Made by a program: the position numbers and the translations under genes. Shown here in pieces: positions 41,671-51,638 of a DNA stretch of 64,000 nt. The DNA is taken from NCBI GenBank assembly GCA_965221985.1, contig OZ244928.1:1488001-1552000 (forward strand), written 5' to 3'. Each line of letters begins with the position of its first letter. Positions within the stretch are counted from its first letter, which is position 1. This DNA is from J054 sp965221985 (GTDB taxonomy: Bacteria > Pseudomonadota > Gammaproteobacteria > Steroidobacterales > GCA-2729495). The notes under the pieces are model-generated. The model worked only from the letters and a program-made list of their open reading frames with translations, did not search any database and had not been told where the DNA came from.

Positions 41671-43866
41671 ATGATCCTGCTTGAGAAACTAAAAATGTTT
41701 CTCGTCATTGTTTTCTGTTTGGTTTTCAGTACGGGTCTGTTAGCACAAACAGAATGGAGTGCCGCCACTCACCGGATTTCCATTGGCGATTTTAATGACG
41801 ATGGCCAGACAGATTTGCTTGTCATTGCTAAGGACGCGTGGCGCAATAGCGGTATCGTCTTATCAAGTGGCGGAGTGCCAAGCCAGCTATCCCATGTGTT
41901 TCCTGGAAACTACATGGGGATCGATTGGGCCGGAAATCGTTACCAGCCGGTGGTTGCATCGGTTAATGCGCCTAAGTGTATATCGGATGGATGCGGCGGC
42001 TGCTCGGCCAATTATTACTATGACGATGTAATTCTATTGGATGGTGAGGGCAACGCTCATCACGTTCTGACAACGAATCATTTGACGGTCAAACTCGATA
42101 ATGTCGCTAGATCGTTTATAGATCCCAATATCACTCTCGACTGGTCCCAAGACAAGCACCGGGTTGTCGCTGGGGAATTGAATATGGAAGCGAATCACTA
42201 CGATGAGCTTTTCTTTCAGCCGCAAGTTGCGGGGCAGAATGCCTATATAGTCAGAGGCTCGAGCGCGACCGTGTTCGATGATCCGAGTAAGGTTGTTCAA
42301 ACAATTTCCGACGGATATTTGGGCTTCAACTGGGCGGTTGAAGACGGGATAGCACATATCGGTAACTTTAATGGGGATAGTATTGACGATGTACTGATTC
42401 AAGGGCGAAGCAACAGCGATCAATTTGGGGTGGCGATAGACACTGATCTTGATATCCAAATCGATTCGGTATACCTGACGTGGTCGATTGATGATTTAGT
42501 GCCAGACTGGTCTGCGGATAACTACAACTTGCTGGTCGGTAACTTCGACGGTGATGCGTATGACGATGTTTTGCTCCAGCCTAAGAGCGGATCGGGTCCA
42601 GTTTACATCGTGCTTTTTAAAGCTCTCGATGGAAGCAATCAGCCGACGAATCATATCGTTAGCAGTTTTTCGTCAAATAGCGGCGGACTAGATTGGACCG
42701 AAGTAGGTAGCGTCCTGCACGTTGGTGATTTTGACAACGACGGGAAAACCGATATCTACTATCAATCTGTGTCAGCAACTGTTGCTAATCAGATTGCTGA
42801 ACTTTCTGTACCCACCCAATCGGGACAGCTGACCACAGTTACGCTTGCGGCCGCGCCCGAGCCGCCCCTTGATCCTGCGCCAGACCCCAGCCCGACTCCG
42901 GGAACAGCTGTCGGTCACTTACCTGGTCAGTTTTCAGTGAATCACGCGGGTGCCGCAACCTACCAAATACCCCTCGCATTACCTCCGGGGGTGCGTGGGA
43001 TGCAGCCGGATTTGACATTGAATTACAGTAGCGGATCCGGCAATGGGCTGTTAGGCGTCGGTTGGGGTATGTCTGGTTTGTCTACCATCGAACGCTGCGA
43101 AGCGACTATAGCGATTGATGGCTTCGCGGATGGTGTAGACCTTCAAAGTGACGATAATTTTTGCTTAAACGGCAAACGGCTGATTGAGACCCAGACGCCG
43201 GGCGAGTATCGCACAGAAATAGAGTCTTTCCAGCGCGTGCGAGCGCTTGGCACGCCAGCCGGATCAAGCCCCGGTTATTTCCAGGTGGAAGACAAAAATG
43301 GACTTGTGCGTGACTATGGCCGTGTTGCCTATAGCTCAAATAGCCGCATCCATCCCACGAAGTTTTCCGGGACTAGCGCTGAACCTCTCGTTTACGCAAT
43401 TAGCAGAATTACAGATCAGTACGGTAATTCAATTCAGTACAACTATGGAAAGGACTATTACACAACCGAGTATTGGCCAACATCAATTGAATACAGCAAT
43501 AGTGCGGGTGCTGCTGTCGGGCGGGTGGTCTTTGGTTACACGACAAGTCGGTCCGACTACCAAATCGGATACTTTCAAGGTTTCTTTACGCAGCGCAGCC
43601 GCTTGCTGAAGAAGATCACCACATACGCGCGAGGAAAGAACGGTAGTGCCACTGATATACCCGTTGCGGAGTATCACCTTGATTATGAATACAACCAGCT
43701 GACAAATTTGCCGCATCTCACGTCGGCGTTTCGTTGTGACCCGCTCTCCGGTAAGTGCGTGGAAGATACGCAATTTAAGATACAGACAGGTTCTCGCGGT
43801 TTCGTGACGGCCCGGGATAACGTAGGTGTAATAGTCGCGACCCGATCTGACAGTTACCGATCCTGA
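41671..43866 (+). CDS. Rhs/SpvB polymorphic toxin, N-terminal fragment (IS-interrupted)
   Basis: The start at 41671 has GGGGGA ahead and gives a signal peptide (MILLEKLKMFLVIVFCLVFS) followed by 731 residues in total. Five VCBS/FG-GAP repeats (IGDFNDDGQTDLLV, IGNFNGDSIDDVLI, VGNFDGDAYDDVLL, VGDFDNDGKTDIYY and one diverged) run from about residue 40 to 390. A Pro-rich linker and an SpvB/TcdB-type domain (PLALPPGVRGMQPDLTLNYS, NGLLGVGWGMSGLSTIERC) follow. The frame stops at 43866 next to an IS481-type insertion. The rest of the protein continues at about 45013. Confidence 0.85.
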   Translation: MILLEKLKMFLVIVFCLVFSTGLLAQTEWSAATHRISIGDFNDDGQTDLLVIAKDAWRNSGIVLSSGGVPSQLSHVFPGNYMGIDWAGNRYQPVVASVNAPKCISDGCGGCSANYYYDDVILLDGEGNAHHVLTTNHLTVKLDNVARSFIDPNITLDWSQDKHRVVAGELNMEANHYDELFFQPQVAGQNAYIVRGSSATVFDDPSKVVQTISDGYLGFNWAVEDGIAHIGNFNGDSIDDVLIQGRSNSDQFGVAIDTDLDIQIDSVYLTWSIDDLVPDWSADNYNLLVGNFDGDAYDDVLLQPKSGSGPVYIVLFKALDGSNQPTNHIVSSFSSNSGGLDWTEVGSVLHVGDFDNDGKTDIYYQSVSATVANQIAELSVPTQSGQLTTVTLAAAPEPPLDPAPDPSPTPGTAVGHLPGQFSVNHAGAATYQIPLALPPGVRGMQPDLTLNYSSGSGNGLLGVGWGMSGLSTIERCEATIAIDGFADGVDLQSDDNFCLNGKRLIETQTPGEYRTEIESFQRVRALGTPAGSSPGYFQVEDKNGLVRDYGRVAYSSNSRIHPTKFSGTSAEPLVYAISRITDQYGNSIQYNYGKDYYTTEYWPTSIEYSNSAGAAVGRVVFGYTTSRSDYQIGYFQGFFTQRSRLLKKITTYARGKNGSATDIPVAEYHLDYEYNQLTNLPHLTSAFRCDPLSGKCVEDTQFKIQTGSRGFVTARDNVGVIVATRSDSYRS

Positions 43867-43885
43867 TGGTCGTGCATGTGTCAGA

Positions 43886-44926
43886 TCAGTTCAACGTACC
43901 GACCTTTGCCTCCCACAGTTCGCGTCCTTCGCGCAAAGTCTGCATAGGAGTTCTGCCGCAACACATCTTACCCTGATGCGAGCGATTGTTGTTGTAGTCG
44001 TCGACCCAGGCATCTAGGTCAGCCTGCAACGCGTCGAGTTCTGAGTACACTTTCTTTCGGAAAGCGATCTCGTAGAACTCCTCTTTCACTGTTCGATGGA
44101 AGCGTTCGCAGATACCGTTTGTCTGCGGACTGTAGGCCTTTGTCTTCGTATGCTCGATGTCATTGACTGCCAAGTACAACTGGTAGTCGTGACGCTCAGC
44201 ACGCCCACAGAACTCAGTGCCACGGTCTGTCAAGATACGGATCAGGTCGACCCCGTTTTCCTCCAGCATCGGCAGTACACGATCATTGAGAAGATCCGCA
44301 GCCGTTATCGGTGTCTTGGTCGTGTACAGCTTGCAGGCAGCGACTTTCGCGTAGGTGTCCACGAACGTCTGCTGATAGATGCGGCCAATGCCCTTGATCG
44401 TGCCGACGTAGTACGTGTCCTGCGATCCGAGGTACCCAGGGTGCTCGGTCTCGATCTCGCCGTGGACTTCGTCTGAAGCGCGCTGCCGTTCCAGTGCGAC
44501 GACTTGGGCCTCAGTCAGAACGATACCTTCCTCGGCCACTTTCGCTTCCAGGGCCTTGAGTCGGAGCTTGCGACTCTGCAGCTTGTGACGAAGCCAGATG
44601 CTACGTACGCCGCTGGGTGACACGAACACCCCGGTTTTCCTCAGCTCGTTGCTGACGCGGACCTGGCCGTGAGCCGGGTACTCCAGGGCGAAGTCCAGCA
44701 CCGCCTGCTCTACCTGCGGCTCCACACGGTTCTTCGGATTGGGTTTACGCCGGGTCTTTTCCAGCAGCGCTTCAACGCCACCTTCATCTCGAGCCGATTG
44801 ATAACGATAAAACGTGTCACGTGACACGCCCATCATCTGACAGGCTTTGGATACATTGCCGAGTTCTTCGGCGAGATTTAGCAGTCCAATCTTGTTTCGT
44901 ATGATTCTCTGTGTAGACTGGTTCAT
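43886..44926 (-). CDS. IS481-family transposase
   Basis: A 346-residue DDE transposase. N-terminal HTH (LAEELGNVSKACQMMGVSRD), then the integrase core: DTYYVGTIKGIGRIYQQTFVD, the second catalytic Asp in RILTDRGTEF, and the Glu in the TNGICERFHRTVKEEFY region. C-terminal SHQGKMCCGRTPMQTLREG matches IS481 proteins. The stop codon lies within the terminal repeat at 43886-43888. The gene appears intact. Confidence 0.9.
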   Translation of the reverse strand: MNQSTQRIIRNKIGLLNLAEELGNVSKACQMMGVSRDTFYRYQSARDEGGVEALLEKTRRKPNPKNRVEPQVEQAVLDFALEYPAHGQVRVSNELRKTGVFVSPSGVRSIWLRHKLQSRKLRLKALEAKVAEEGIVLTEAQVVALERQRASDEVHGEIETEHPGYLGSQDTYYVGTIKGIGRIYQQTFVDTYAKVAACKLYTTKTPITAADLLNDRVLPMLEENGVDLIRILTDRGTEFCGRAERHDYQLYLAVNDIEHTKTKAYSPQTNGICERFHRTVKEEFYEIAFRKKVYSELDALQADLDAWVDDYNNNRSHQGKMCCGRTPMQTLREGRELWEAKVGTLN

Positions 44927-44986
44927 GAGGGTTATCCTTATGGTTTTGATTGAAAGTTCGCACTTCCATCAAAACCGATAACCCTC
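44927..44986. promoter_or_regulatory. Stem-loop in the transposase leader
   Basis: GAGGGTTATC (44927-44936) and GGTTTTGAT (44942-44950) pair with ATCAAAACC (44968-44976) and GATAACCCTC (44977-44986), leaving a 5-nt bulge and a 17-nt loop. The hairpin begins directly next to the ATG of the transposase and includes its RBS region, so it may hold translation down when transcription comes from the flanking gene. Confidence 0.5.
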
Positions 44987-47900
44987 GCTCTTTTCAAGCC
45001 AGGTGTCAGATCAAGTCGAAACTATTTCACGTAGGGCTCAGACTTAGCAGCCTCACAGGGCTAATTGTTGTCGATACCAATGCCAATGGCATTCGTGACT
45101 ATGTTTTTGTGAATCACAATAATCAGTGGGAAGTTCGTTTCGATGATCCTCACGGCTCTGCTGGAGCTACTCAACCCGTCGCCATCGATTGGTCAGTAGA
45201 AAACCTCACCGGGCTGAGCCGGAAAGCCATCCCGCTGGACGTCAATGGCGATGGGCGGACCGACTTGCTGCAGATGAATAACTGGAACGACGATCAAACT
45301 ACGCGTGTCCAGTTGCTAATGGCTAACGGCAACGGATTTTGGACGCTTACGACCAACATCTATCCAGGGTACCAGAGCGTTGATGATTTCTATTACGCAG
45401 CTCCGGCAGATATCAATGGGGATGGATTTGACGATATTGTCGCCGCCGCAGGCAATAGCGGTGAATTCAAAGCCTATTTGAGCGATGGCTCAACCCTTGC
45501 TTCAACGCCTGTGACGGGTGCGCTTCCGGACGTCGCGGGGGGTTACGAGAAGATTTATGCCTGGGAGGGCCAAATTGTACCTATCCAGTTTGATAGTGAC
45601 GGAATTGTAGACATATTAGTGCAAAGTGGTGGTGGTTGCTGGGTTGAACCGTATGTCGTTGGAGAAGTTTGTGAGGAGTACCACTGGAGTGTGTACTCGT
45701 ATTCTGCGACTCCTGACTCCAATGGTCATAATTTGATCAAGGTAGCTACTGTTGCGATTGGCAATGGATCGCCAATTTATGACAGGGTAAAACCGGTAGA
45801 GGTTAACGGAGATGGTCTAACGGATCTGATATTTGACAACGGTAGTGCTGGCAACAACATTTCTTGGGATATTTACGTCAGCACCGGTGAAGCTTACGAT
45901 AAGAAATTCACGCAATCGGCAATTACACCGCACAAGATCAGTGATTTGTCTGTCCCTTCCGGCGGCATGGCTGCGACGGCATTCGATTACTCATCGGCAC
46001 CCACTCTCTCAATCGATACGCCAACGCTATGGCGTTCGCATGCCCTTGACTATAACCACGATGGGCTAACGGACATTTTGGTCGATGTCGGTGAATCAAC
46101 CTGGCATGTTTTGCTCGCTACGAATAGCAGTGTTATTCCAAGCTATGACCAGGTGATAATAGATACGGGTATTCCCGTGCAGGACAAGAATAAGACTTTC
46201 GTTGTAGATGTGGGCGGCGACGGTTTGCCGGATCTAGTATCCGTGGATCTGGTCCCGCCCACGCAAAATCCGGCGAACGATTGGATGCACGTTCATCATC
46301 ACCGAGGCAAGCGACCTGGGTTGATTGAGTCTATAGAAAATGGCTTGGGCCACGAAGTGCGTATCGGCTATTCGCCTTTGACCGACCCGTCGGTCTATCT
46401 TGGGCATACAAATTTCATTGACGATGGGACAGGGGTTCAATTTCCCTATCGTGACGTTTTTGGACCTCTGGTGGTGGTAAAGCAGAGTACGCAGAGTGAT
46501 GGGGTTTCTACGAACGGCGTGCTATCAACGCTCTACGAATATCTAGGGGCTAAAGCGCATATTCAGGGTCGTGGGTTCCTGGGTTTTTCGGAGATGCGAG
46601 TTTTTAATGAAAACCGCGAGACAGAGAGTACTACTAAATACTGGCAAAAATTTCCGAATTCTGGCATGGCGAGCGAGGTTGTGCAGCGCATTAGCGACGC
46701 CACCGGCACTTGGGTAACCTCAATCCAAGCAAATGCCGCCATTCAAGGATTGTTTGAGTACCCTGCCATTTGTGAAACAGCCCCGACCAACACTGCCTGC
46801 GCGCCGTACTTTAGGCCAGGCGATTTGTCACCGGCAGGGCAAACGGGCACGGGCGATCTAATTGCGAAGACTATATATTCTCTCGATTCGCTCGTGACAC
46901 ACAATGGTATGAACGGTGTAGGCGCCAGTGTGCTTCCATTTATTCAGAAAATTACCGAGCTCAGTTATCCAGTGGAAACGGCGACTCAGACGGTGAGCAG
47001 TGCCGTGTTTAAGAGAATCAGGACGACATACCATACGGCGACAGATCCGATGGATGCCTACGGTAATCCGACTAAAATAAAAGTGGTCGTGGACAACGGG
47101 ACAACCGGTGGCAATAAGCATACAACCGAGACTACGAACCAGTGGGATTACTCGCATGTCAACGCGAATCAGTGGTGTACAAGCCAACTTTCGAATTCAA
47201 CCGTCGTCAGTTCTGCGCCGAATTTCAGTCAAACGACGCGTACCACCAGCTACACCTATGATGGGAATTGTTCGTTGCTGACTCAAACGGTGATGCCCGG
47301 GGACGCGTTAGAAGCGCACACTGTTTTTACACATGACGTGCATGGCAATAAAAGTTCCGAAACGATTAGTGGGCCTAGCTTTGTGACTGCCACGAGTAGC
47401 ACTTTGTATGGTACGCAGTACCACGGTCGTTTCCCAACGCAGGCGACCAACGAAGAAGGCCATATTATTGACCAGTCGTGGGACGTTAGGGTGGGTCAAC
47501 GCACCGTGATGGAGGGGCCAAGAATTGGTGCGAATGGTACGCTGATGATTGCAACTTGGGGTTACGATGGCTTTGGGCGCGAAATAGCGGCTAACGGGCC
47601 CCGCCCGGGGGTTGCAGCATCGAGGTCCTACGAATGGTGTTCTGTTGCCGGATGTGACTCTGCTACCGCAGTGATCAAGACGACAGTTGATCATTCGGAC
47701 GGCAGCCAGCAATCTGAGGAAATAGACAGCCTAGGACGGTCTGTGCATAGCACAACCTTAAGCCTCGGCGCGCAGGTCGTGCATGTAGATCGGGCCTTAG
47801 ATATTTTAGGCCGCGAGTACGCAGTTTCTTCTCCCTATTTAGCAAGCCAAAGCGGTAGTCGTTGTTATGCTTTTCGTCAATTTGATGGATTAAGTCGCTT

Positions 47901-50814
47901 GGTCTATGAGAATAGGCCAAATCAAGGCTCGCAGTGCCAGCTAGCTGCTCCGCCAGCGGCAGATATCAACCCGGTGCCGAGCAACGGTAGTCGCAGAATA
48001 TTTGCGCACGACAAGCTGGTATCGCAGGGGCTGGAAAGCACTGTCAACACTGAAACAACGGGCTTGTTCAGCGGGGGAGAAACATGGCGAGTTCGCCGCG
48101 AAGTTCGCAATGTCATGGCCTGGCCTGTACTTATCTCCGAAGACTGGAATTCGACGACAGTCGATTCTACTTACGTCTATTTTGCCGATGGAAATATCAA
48201 GTCCATTACCGATGCAGAAAATCATCAGACTCAGTTTACTTACGATGTATTAGGTCAAAAGAGTAGTGTAAGTGATCCCAATAGCGGTGATTGGAGTTAT
48301 TACTACAATGCGCTCGGCCAATTAATATGGCAGTTGGATGAGAAACAGCAACGCACGGGTATGGAGTACGATAAAATTGGGCGGTTGACGAAGAGAATTG
48401 ATCAGTACAATTTGGGTAATCCGAGCGATCCCAATCAATTTGTTAGCGATTGGATTTACGATACCGCATCCGGTAATGGAATTGGGCGCATCGCGAGTAG
48501 CGTTGGCCCGTATCGCTTAGGCGATGGCGAAACTAGCGCAGAGTATAAAGAATCCTATATTTATAATGATTACGGTCAGCCTTTAGAAACCATCCGGAAG
48601 ATCAGCGATGGTGGGTTCAGCGATTATTATTGGATGTCTTCTACTTATGACAGTTTGGGACGGACTAGAACGCTAACCTATCCGGCGCGCAATGGTGATG
48701 CCACGCCGTCATCAGCTGGAACGGGGAGGTTTCCCGTAACTTACTACTACAGCAGCGAGGGTCTACTGCGAGAAGTTCGCAACGGCTCAAGAGTATATTG
48801 GCGAGCTACCGCGATGAATGCGTTCGGCAATGTTACTGAGTTTAGAAACGAAGCATCATTTTCCCATAAACAGATTATAACCGTGCGTAGCTACGATCAA
48901 GCGACCGGTTTGATGACGGGAACGTCGGCTTTGCACGGCAGCAATGCCACTACGGTTCAAAGTCATATTTACCAATGGACAGATGCCGGGGACCTAGAAC
49001 GACGCGAGGATCTGAAACATGGCTACCACGAAGAGCTGATCTACGATGAGCTGCAGCGTCTAGAAACCAGCACCGTGAAACAGTCGACAACGGTGCTGCG
49101 CACTGTGGGTATGACGTATAGCGCCACAGGTCGGGTGTTACAAAAAGGCTCGGCTTATTCTGGCTACGTCTACGACCCGGCGCATCCTTACGCGATCAAA
49201 AGCGTTGTTGCGAATGGCGCAACCCGCAATTACGGTTACGATGCAAATGGCAATATGACCTCACGCGCTGGTAGCAGCGTGTCCTGGTCGAGTTACGACA
49301 AGCCCACCGAGGTTAACAGCGGCGCCTTGCGCAGCCGCTTTGCCTATGGCCCCCAGCGGCAACGTTTCCGGCATATTGCCGAGCGTGGCGATGGCACCGA
49401 TACGACGATCTATGTGGGTGGGCTATATGAACAAGTCACCACCACCCGCAGCGGTGCGAGCAGTCCAGAATATCGGCATCACATCAGTGCGGGCACTGAG
49501 GTGGTGGCAATTCAGACCTATTGGGACACTGCCGGCGATCGAGTCGAGTATTTGCATAAGGATCATGTGGGCTCGGTGACAGCCATCTCTAACGAGGCGA
49601 CCATTACGAATATTGCCTACGACGCCTGGGGCAAGCGCTATGATCCAGCAGACCTGCCCCTGCTTGGTAATCTAGTGCCGGGCAGCTTCTTAAGTCTGGA
49701 TTTAACCCTGACTTCACTGACGCGTGGTTTCACTAGCCACGAGCAATTGGAGCACTTGGGGCTGGTGCACATGAATGCCCGGGTATACGACCCGGAGATT
49801 GGTCGGTTCTTATCCCCGGATCCGGTGGTGCAGGATATCTATAGCACGCAGACTATCAATCGTTATAGCTACGTTCGAAACCGGCCGCTGTCGGCGGTGG
49901 ATCCATCCGGTGCAATTGACCTTCCGTTCGATACTTTTTTTGAATTTAGTTGGATTGAATTTGTTAAGTGGGCTGCCACCGAAACGATGGATCACTATGT
50001 CACTAAATATCTTAACGAGCAGCAACAAAAGCAACTGATTAAGCAGTCGAATTATTCGCAAGGCATCGTGAAAAGCATCATGAATGCGGCCGGCATTCCG
50101 GGCTTTGGCACCTTGCCGAATTTCTCCGATATATTTGAGTTATCGCCGGAGGATTTGATATTGAATATCCAGTCTTCAGGTTCAGGTTTAGGCCGCGGCT
50201 CGGGTCGCGATGGCGACAGTGGTGCGGCAATTGGCCTGCGACAACTGGCTGGTTTGTTGGGGCGCTTTCATTCGGGCAGTGATGCAGCGGCAAAGGGAGA
50301 TGCCGGGGTTAGTGTGAGTACCGATAATCCGGTTAGTCGAGAGGTGGAAACCGGGGAGGGGGCTCAGGGTGCACAAGAGAATCAGCTATCTCACGAGTAT
50401 CAGTTTGAAACGGAAATTTGTTCCCGCTCTGGTTCGGCCTGTACCCCTGGTAATGTTTGGAAATCTGTCAAAAATAATTCAGTGCCATTTCAGGATGGTG
50501 AATTAACAGATGGTGCATTCAATAAAATTCCAGGTATTGGCACAGTTCAGACTCGTGTGGATGATGCCAATTACACACTAACGAACAGAACATTGGGTGA
50601 CCACTATTTTAGGGACGGGACAGTAACGCGTTCTTTAGTTGTTACCGAAAGCACAATTTCTGTGAGAACAGTTGGGGTTGGTACAAATATCAGTCGAACA
50701 GCCTGGGCTGCGAATTATGCAGCATCGCCTTACTTTAAGGTGTTAGATGCAAATGTCCGGGTGAATATCGGTTACCAGCAGCTTAGAAATGATGTTCGAG
50801 ATTTTTTTAACTGA
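44950..50814 (+). CDS. Rhs polymorphic toxin, C-terminal fragment with toxin tip
   Basis: An open frame of 1954 codons. Its first ~20 codons come from the IS; the native part starts near 45014. Seven further VCBS repeats (VDTNANGIRDYVFV, LDVNGDGRTDLLQM, ADINGDGFDDIVAA and others) are followed by a TcdB-type middle domain (ENGLGHEVRIGYSPLT, GRGFLGFSEM), many YD repeats, and the Rhs core signature VYDPEIGRFLSPDPVVQD (about residue 1612). A pre-tip linker ends with VSVSTDNPVSREVETGE (about 1787-1805). The last ~147 residues are the variable toxin tip, which I cannot assign to a known toxin family. Its start codon is uncertain because of the IS. Confidence 0.85.
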   Translation: MKVRTSIKTDNPRSFQARCQIKSKLFHVGLRLSSLTGLIVVDTNANGIRDYVFVNHNNQWEVRFDDPHGSAGATQPVAIDWSVENLTGLSRKAIPLDVNGDGRTDLLQMNNWNDDQTTRVQLLMANGNGFWTLTTNIYPGYQSVDDFYYAAPADINGDGFDDIVAAAGNSGEFKAYLSDGSTLASTPVTGALPDVAGGYEKIYAWEGQIVPIQFDSDGIVDILVQSGGGCWVEPYVVGEVCEEYHWSVYSYSATPDSNGHNLIKVATVAIGNGSPIYDRVKPVEVNGDGLTDLIFDNGSAGNNISWDIYVSTGEAYDKKFTQSAITPHKISDLSVPSGGMAATAFDYSSAPTLSIDTPTLWRSHALDYNHDGLTDILVDVGESTWHVLLATNSSVIPSYDQVIIDTGIPVQDKNKTFVVDVGGDGLPDLVSVDLVPPTQNPANDWMHVHHHRGKRPGLIESIENGLGHEVRIGYSPLTDPSVYLGHTNFIDDGTGVQFPYRDVFGPLVVVKQSTQSDGVSTNGVLSTLYEYLGAKAHIQGRGFLGFSEMRVFNENRETESTTKYWQKFPNSGMASEVVQRISDATGTWVTSIQANAAIQGLFEYPAICETAPTNTACAPYFRPGDLSPAGQTGTGDLIAKTIYSLDSLVTHNGMNGVGASVLPFIQKITELSYPVETATQTVSSAVFKRIRTTYHTATDPMDAYGNPTKIKVVVDNGTTGGNKHTTETTNQWDYSHVNANQWCTSQLSNSTVVSSAPNFSQTTRTTSYTYDGNCSLLTQTVMPGDALEAHTVFTHDVHGNKSSETISGPSFVTATSSTLYGTQYHGRFPTQATNEEGHIIDQSWDVRVGQRTVMEGPRIGANGTLMIATWGYDGFGREIAANGPRPGVAASRSYEWCSVAGCDSATAVIKTTVDHSDGSQQSEEIDSLGRSVHSTTLSLGAQVVHVDRALDILGREYAVSSPYLASQSGSRCYAFRQFDGLSRLVYENRPNQGSQCQLAAPPAADINPVPSNGSRRIFAHDKLVSQGLESTVNTETTGLFSGGETWRVRREVRNVMAWPVLISEDWNSTTVDSTYVYFADGNIKSITDAENHQTQFTYDVLGQKSSVSDPNSGDWSYYYNALGQLIWQLDEKQQRTGMEYDKIGRLTKRIDQYNLGNPSDPNQFVSDWIYDTASGNGIGRIASSVGPYRLGDGETSAEYKESYIYNDYGQPLETIRKISDGGFSDYYWMSSTYDSLGRTRTLTYPARNGDATPSSAGTGRFPVTYYYSSEGLLREVRNGSRVYWRATAMNAFGNVTEFRNEASFSHKQIITVRSYDQATGLMTGTSALHGSNATTVQSHIYQWTDAGDLERREDLKHGYHEELIYDELQRLETSTVKQSTTVLRTVGMTYSATGRVLQKGSAYSGYVYDPAHPYAIKSVVANGATRNYGYDANGNMTSRAGSSVSWSSYDKPTEVNSGALRSRFAYGPQRQRFRHIAERGDGTDTTIYVGGLYEQVTTTRSGASSPEYRHHISAGTEVVAIQTYWDTAGDRVEYLHKDHVGSVTAISNEATITNIAYDAWGKRYDPADLPLLGNLVPGSFLSLDLTLTSLTRGFTSHEQLEHLGLVHMNARVYDPEIGRFLSPDPVVQDIYSTQTINRYSYVRNRPLSAVDPSGAIDLPFDTFFEFSWIEFVKWAATETMDHYVTKYLNEQQQKQLIKQSNYSQGIVKSIMNAAGIPGFGTLPNFSDIFELSPEDLILNIQSSGSGLGRGSGRDGDSGAAIGLRQLAGLLGRFHSGSDAAAKGDAGVSVSTDNPVSREVETGEGAQGAQENQLSHEYQFETEICSRSGSACTPGNVWKSVKNNSVPFQDGELTDGAFNKIPGIGTVQTRVDDANYTLTNRTLGDHYFRDGTVTRSLVVTESTISVRTVGVGTNISRTAWAANYAASPYFKVLDANVRVNIGYQQLRNDVRDFFN
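49349..50373 (+). repeat. Rhs C-terminal core, first copy of a ~1.02-kb duplication
   Basis: This segment and 52540-53564 are nearly identical (offset exactly 3191 bp, with about seven single-base differences noticed). It covers the last part of the Rhs shell, the core motif and the linker up to VETGE, and ends just where the toxin tips begin to differ. Confidence 0.95.
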
Positions 50815-50836
50815 CCTGGCTGATTAGGAGAGAGAC

Positions 50837-51262
50837 ATGGTAAAGCGTGTTGTTATTATCCTGATGAGTTGGATGTTGCTTTTGGGCTGCTCTCCAGCGT
50901 CTTCGGGAAAAGAAATGAAGTCGATGGATTTATATTTGGGTAATTCAGATTATGCTGAATTGGTTGATTTTCTATATTACTATGCAGGTAAGAATCGCCT
51001 GACGGTTTTATGGTTTGGCTGGTACAAAGTAGACAATGCCAAGCATTGGTACGAACGATCAGATAAAGAGTCTAATTTTAAAATTAAGTTGGAATTACTA
51101 ACTGAGGAAAACGGTTCTTTATTTTTTAGTAACCACTTTGACGAGTCAATAGCCAATGTTGTTATTGATTATGGCGATGGGAAAGCGGTTTGGCTTGAAA
51201 CCATTGAGGACTTTAAACAAGCGCTGGCAAGTCGAGGTTGGCGCTTAGAAGAGCTTAAGTAA
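50837..51262 (+). CDS. Lipoprotein, candidate immunity protein for the main Rhs tip
   Basis: Starts 22 bp after the Rhs stop with AGGAGAG upstream. The 141-residue protein has a lipoprotein signal (VVIILMSWMLLLGC, Cys18) and a charged mature part with no recognised domain. The position directly behind a variable toxin tip, small size and AT-rich DNA are the usual features of immunity genes. Outer- or inner-membrane anchoring fits a toxin acting in the periplasm or on the envelope. Confidence 0.65.
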   Translation: MVKRVVIILMSWMLLLGCSPASSGKEMKSMDLYLGNSDYAELVDFLYYYAGKNRLTVLWFGWYKVDNAKHWYERSDKESNFKIKLELLTEENGSLFFSNHFDESIANVVIDYGDGKAVWLETIEDFKQALASRGWRLEELK

Positions 51263-51566
51263 AGCTTTGCCTGATTTGTTGGTCTTGCTGACTAAATTGC
51301 TTTAGCCACTTCTCAAATAGTTGTTGGTCGCCATTGGTATAGCCTTTGGTTTTAATTTTTATGTGCTGGCCTTCGGTAATCACAGTGCGTATTACCACGG
51401 ATGGGTGGCATGGATGCCCAGGCTGTGTGAAGTAATACATAGTTTGTTGGCTGGGTATCTCAACGTGGATAAGGCCGCCTTCTTCCGTTGTAACTGCGTC
51501 GTTTATGGCTTGAGTGTCTTTTTTTAGTTGCTCAATATCGAAAGGACTGCGGCCTTGGTAGTTCAC
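51255..51566 (-). CDS. Small ORF, convergent within the toxin array
   Basis: A 103-residue frame on the minus strand, starting GTG with GAGAAG ahead, overlapping the immunity gene end by 8 bp. The protein has alternating hydrophilic segments (MNYQGRSPFDIEQLKKDTQA, IHVEIPSQQTMYYFTQPGHP) and no domain I recognise. Its codon use is similar to its neighbours, and it is longer than chance frames nearby. It may be an unrelated cargo gene or a second immunity gene. Confidence 0.45.
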   Translation of the reverse strand: MNYQGRSPFDIEQLKKDTQAINDAVTTEEGGLIHVEIPSQQTMYYFTQPGHPCHPSVVIRTVITEGQHIKIKTKGYTNGDQQLFEKWLKQFSQQDQQIRQSFT

Positions 51567-51638
51567 GTTATCTTCTCTGGTTTGTAGGTGGTAGCTTCTC
51601 AGCGGTCATCACTAAGCACCCATCCATAACACGGACTT

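Larger units (their letters stand above)
43878..45013. mobile_element. IS481-type insertion sequence inside the Rhs gene
   Basis: About 1.1 kb. The ends are not certain. An 11-bp direct repeat GTGTCAGATCA occurs at 43878-43888 and 45003-45013; an alternative pair is the inverted repeat GATCTGACA (43844-43852) with TGTCAGATC (45004-45012). Between the two ends of the 11-bp repeat, the Rhs reading frame is kept in the same phase on both sides. A stem-loop ahead of the transposase gene lies inside (44927-44986). Confidence 0.75.

Noticed and set aside
43847..43866. Reading the Rhs frame through the IS by +1 shift near 43847
   Set aside because: The +1 frame gives VTDPDGRACV but meets a stop soon before and after; no evidence for programmed frameshifting.
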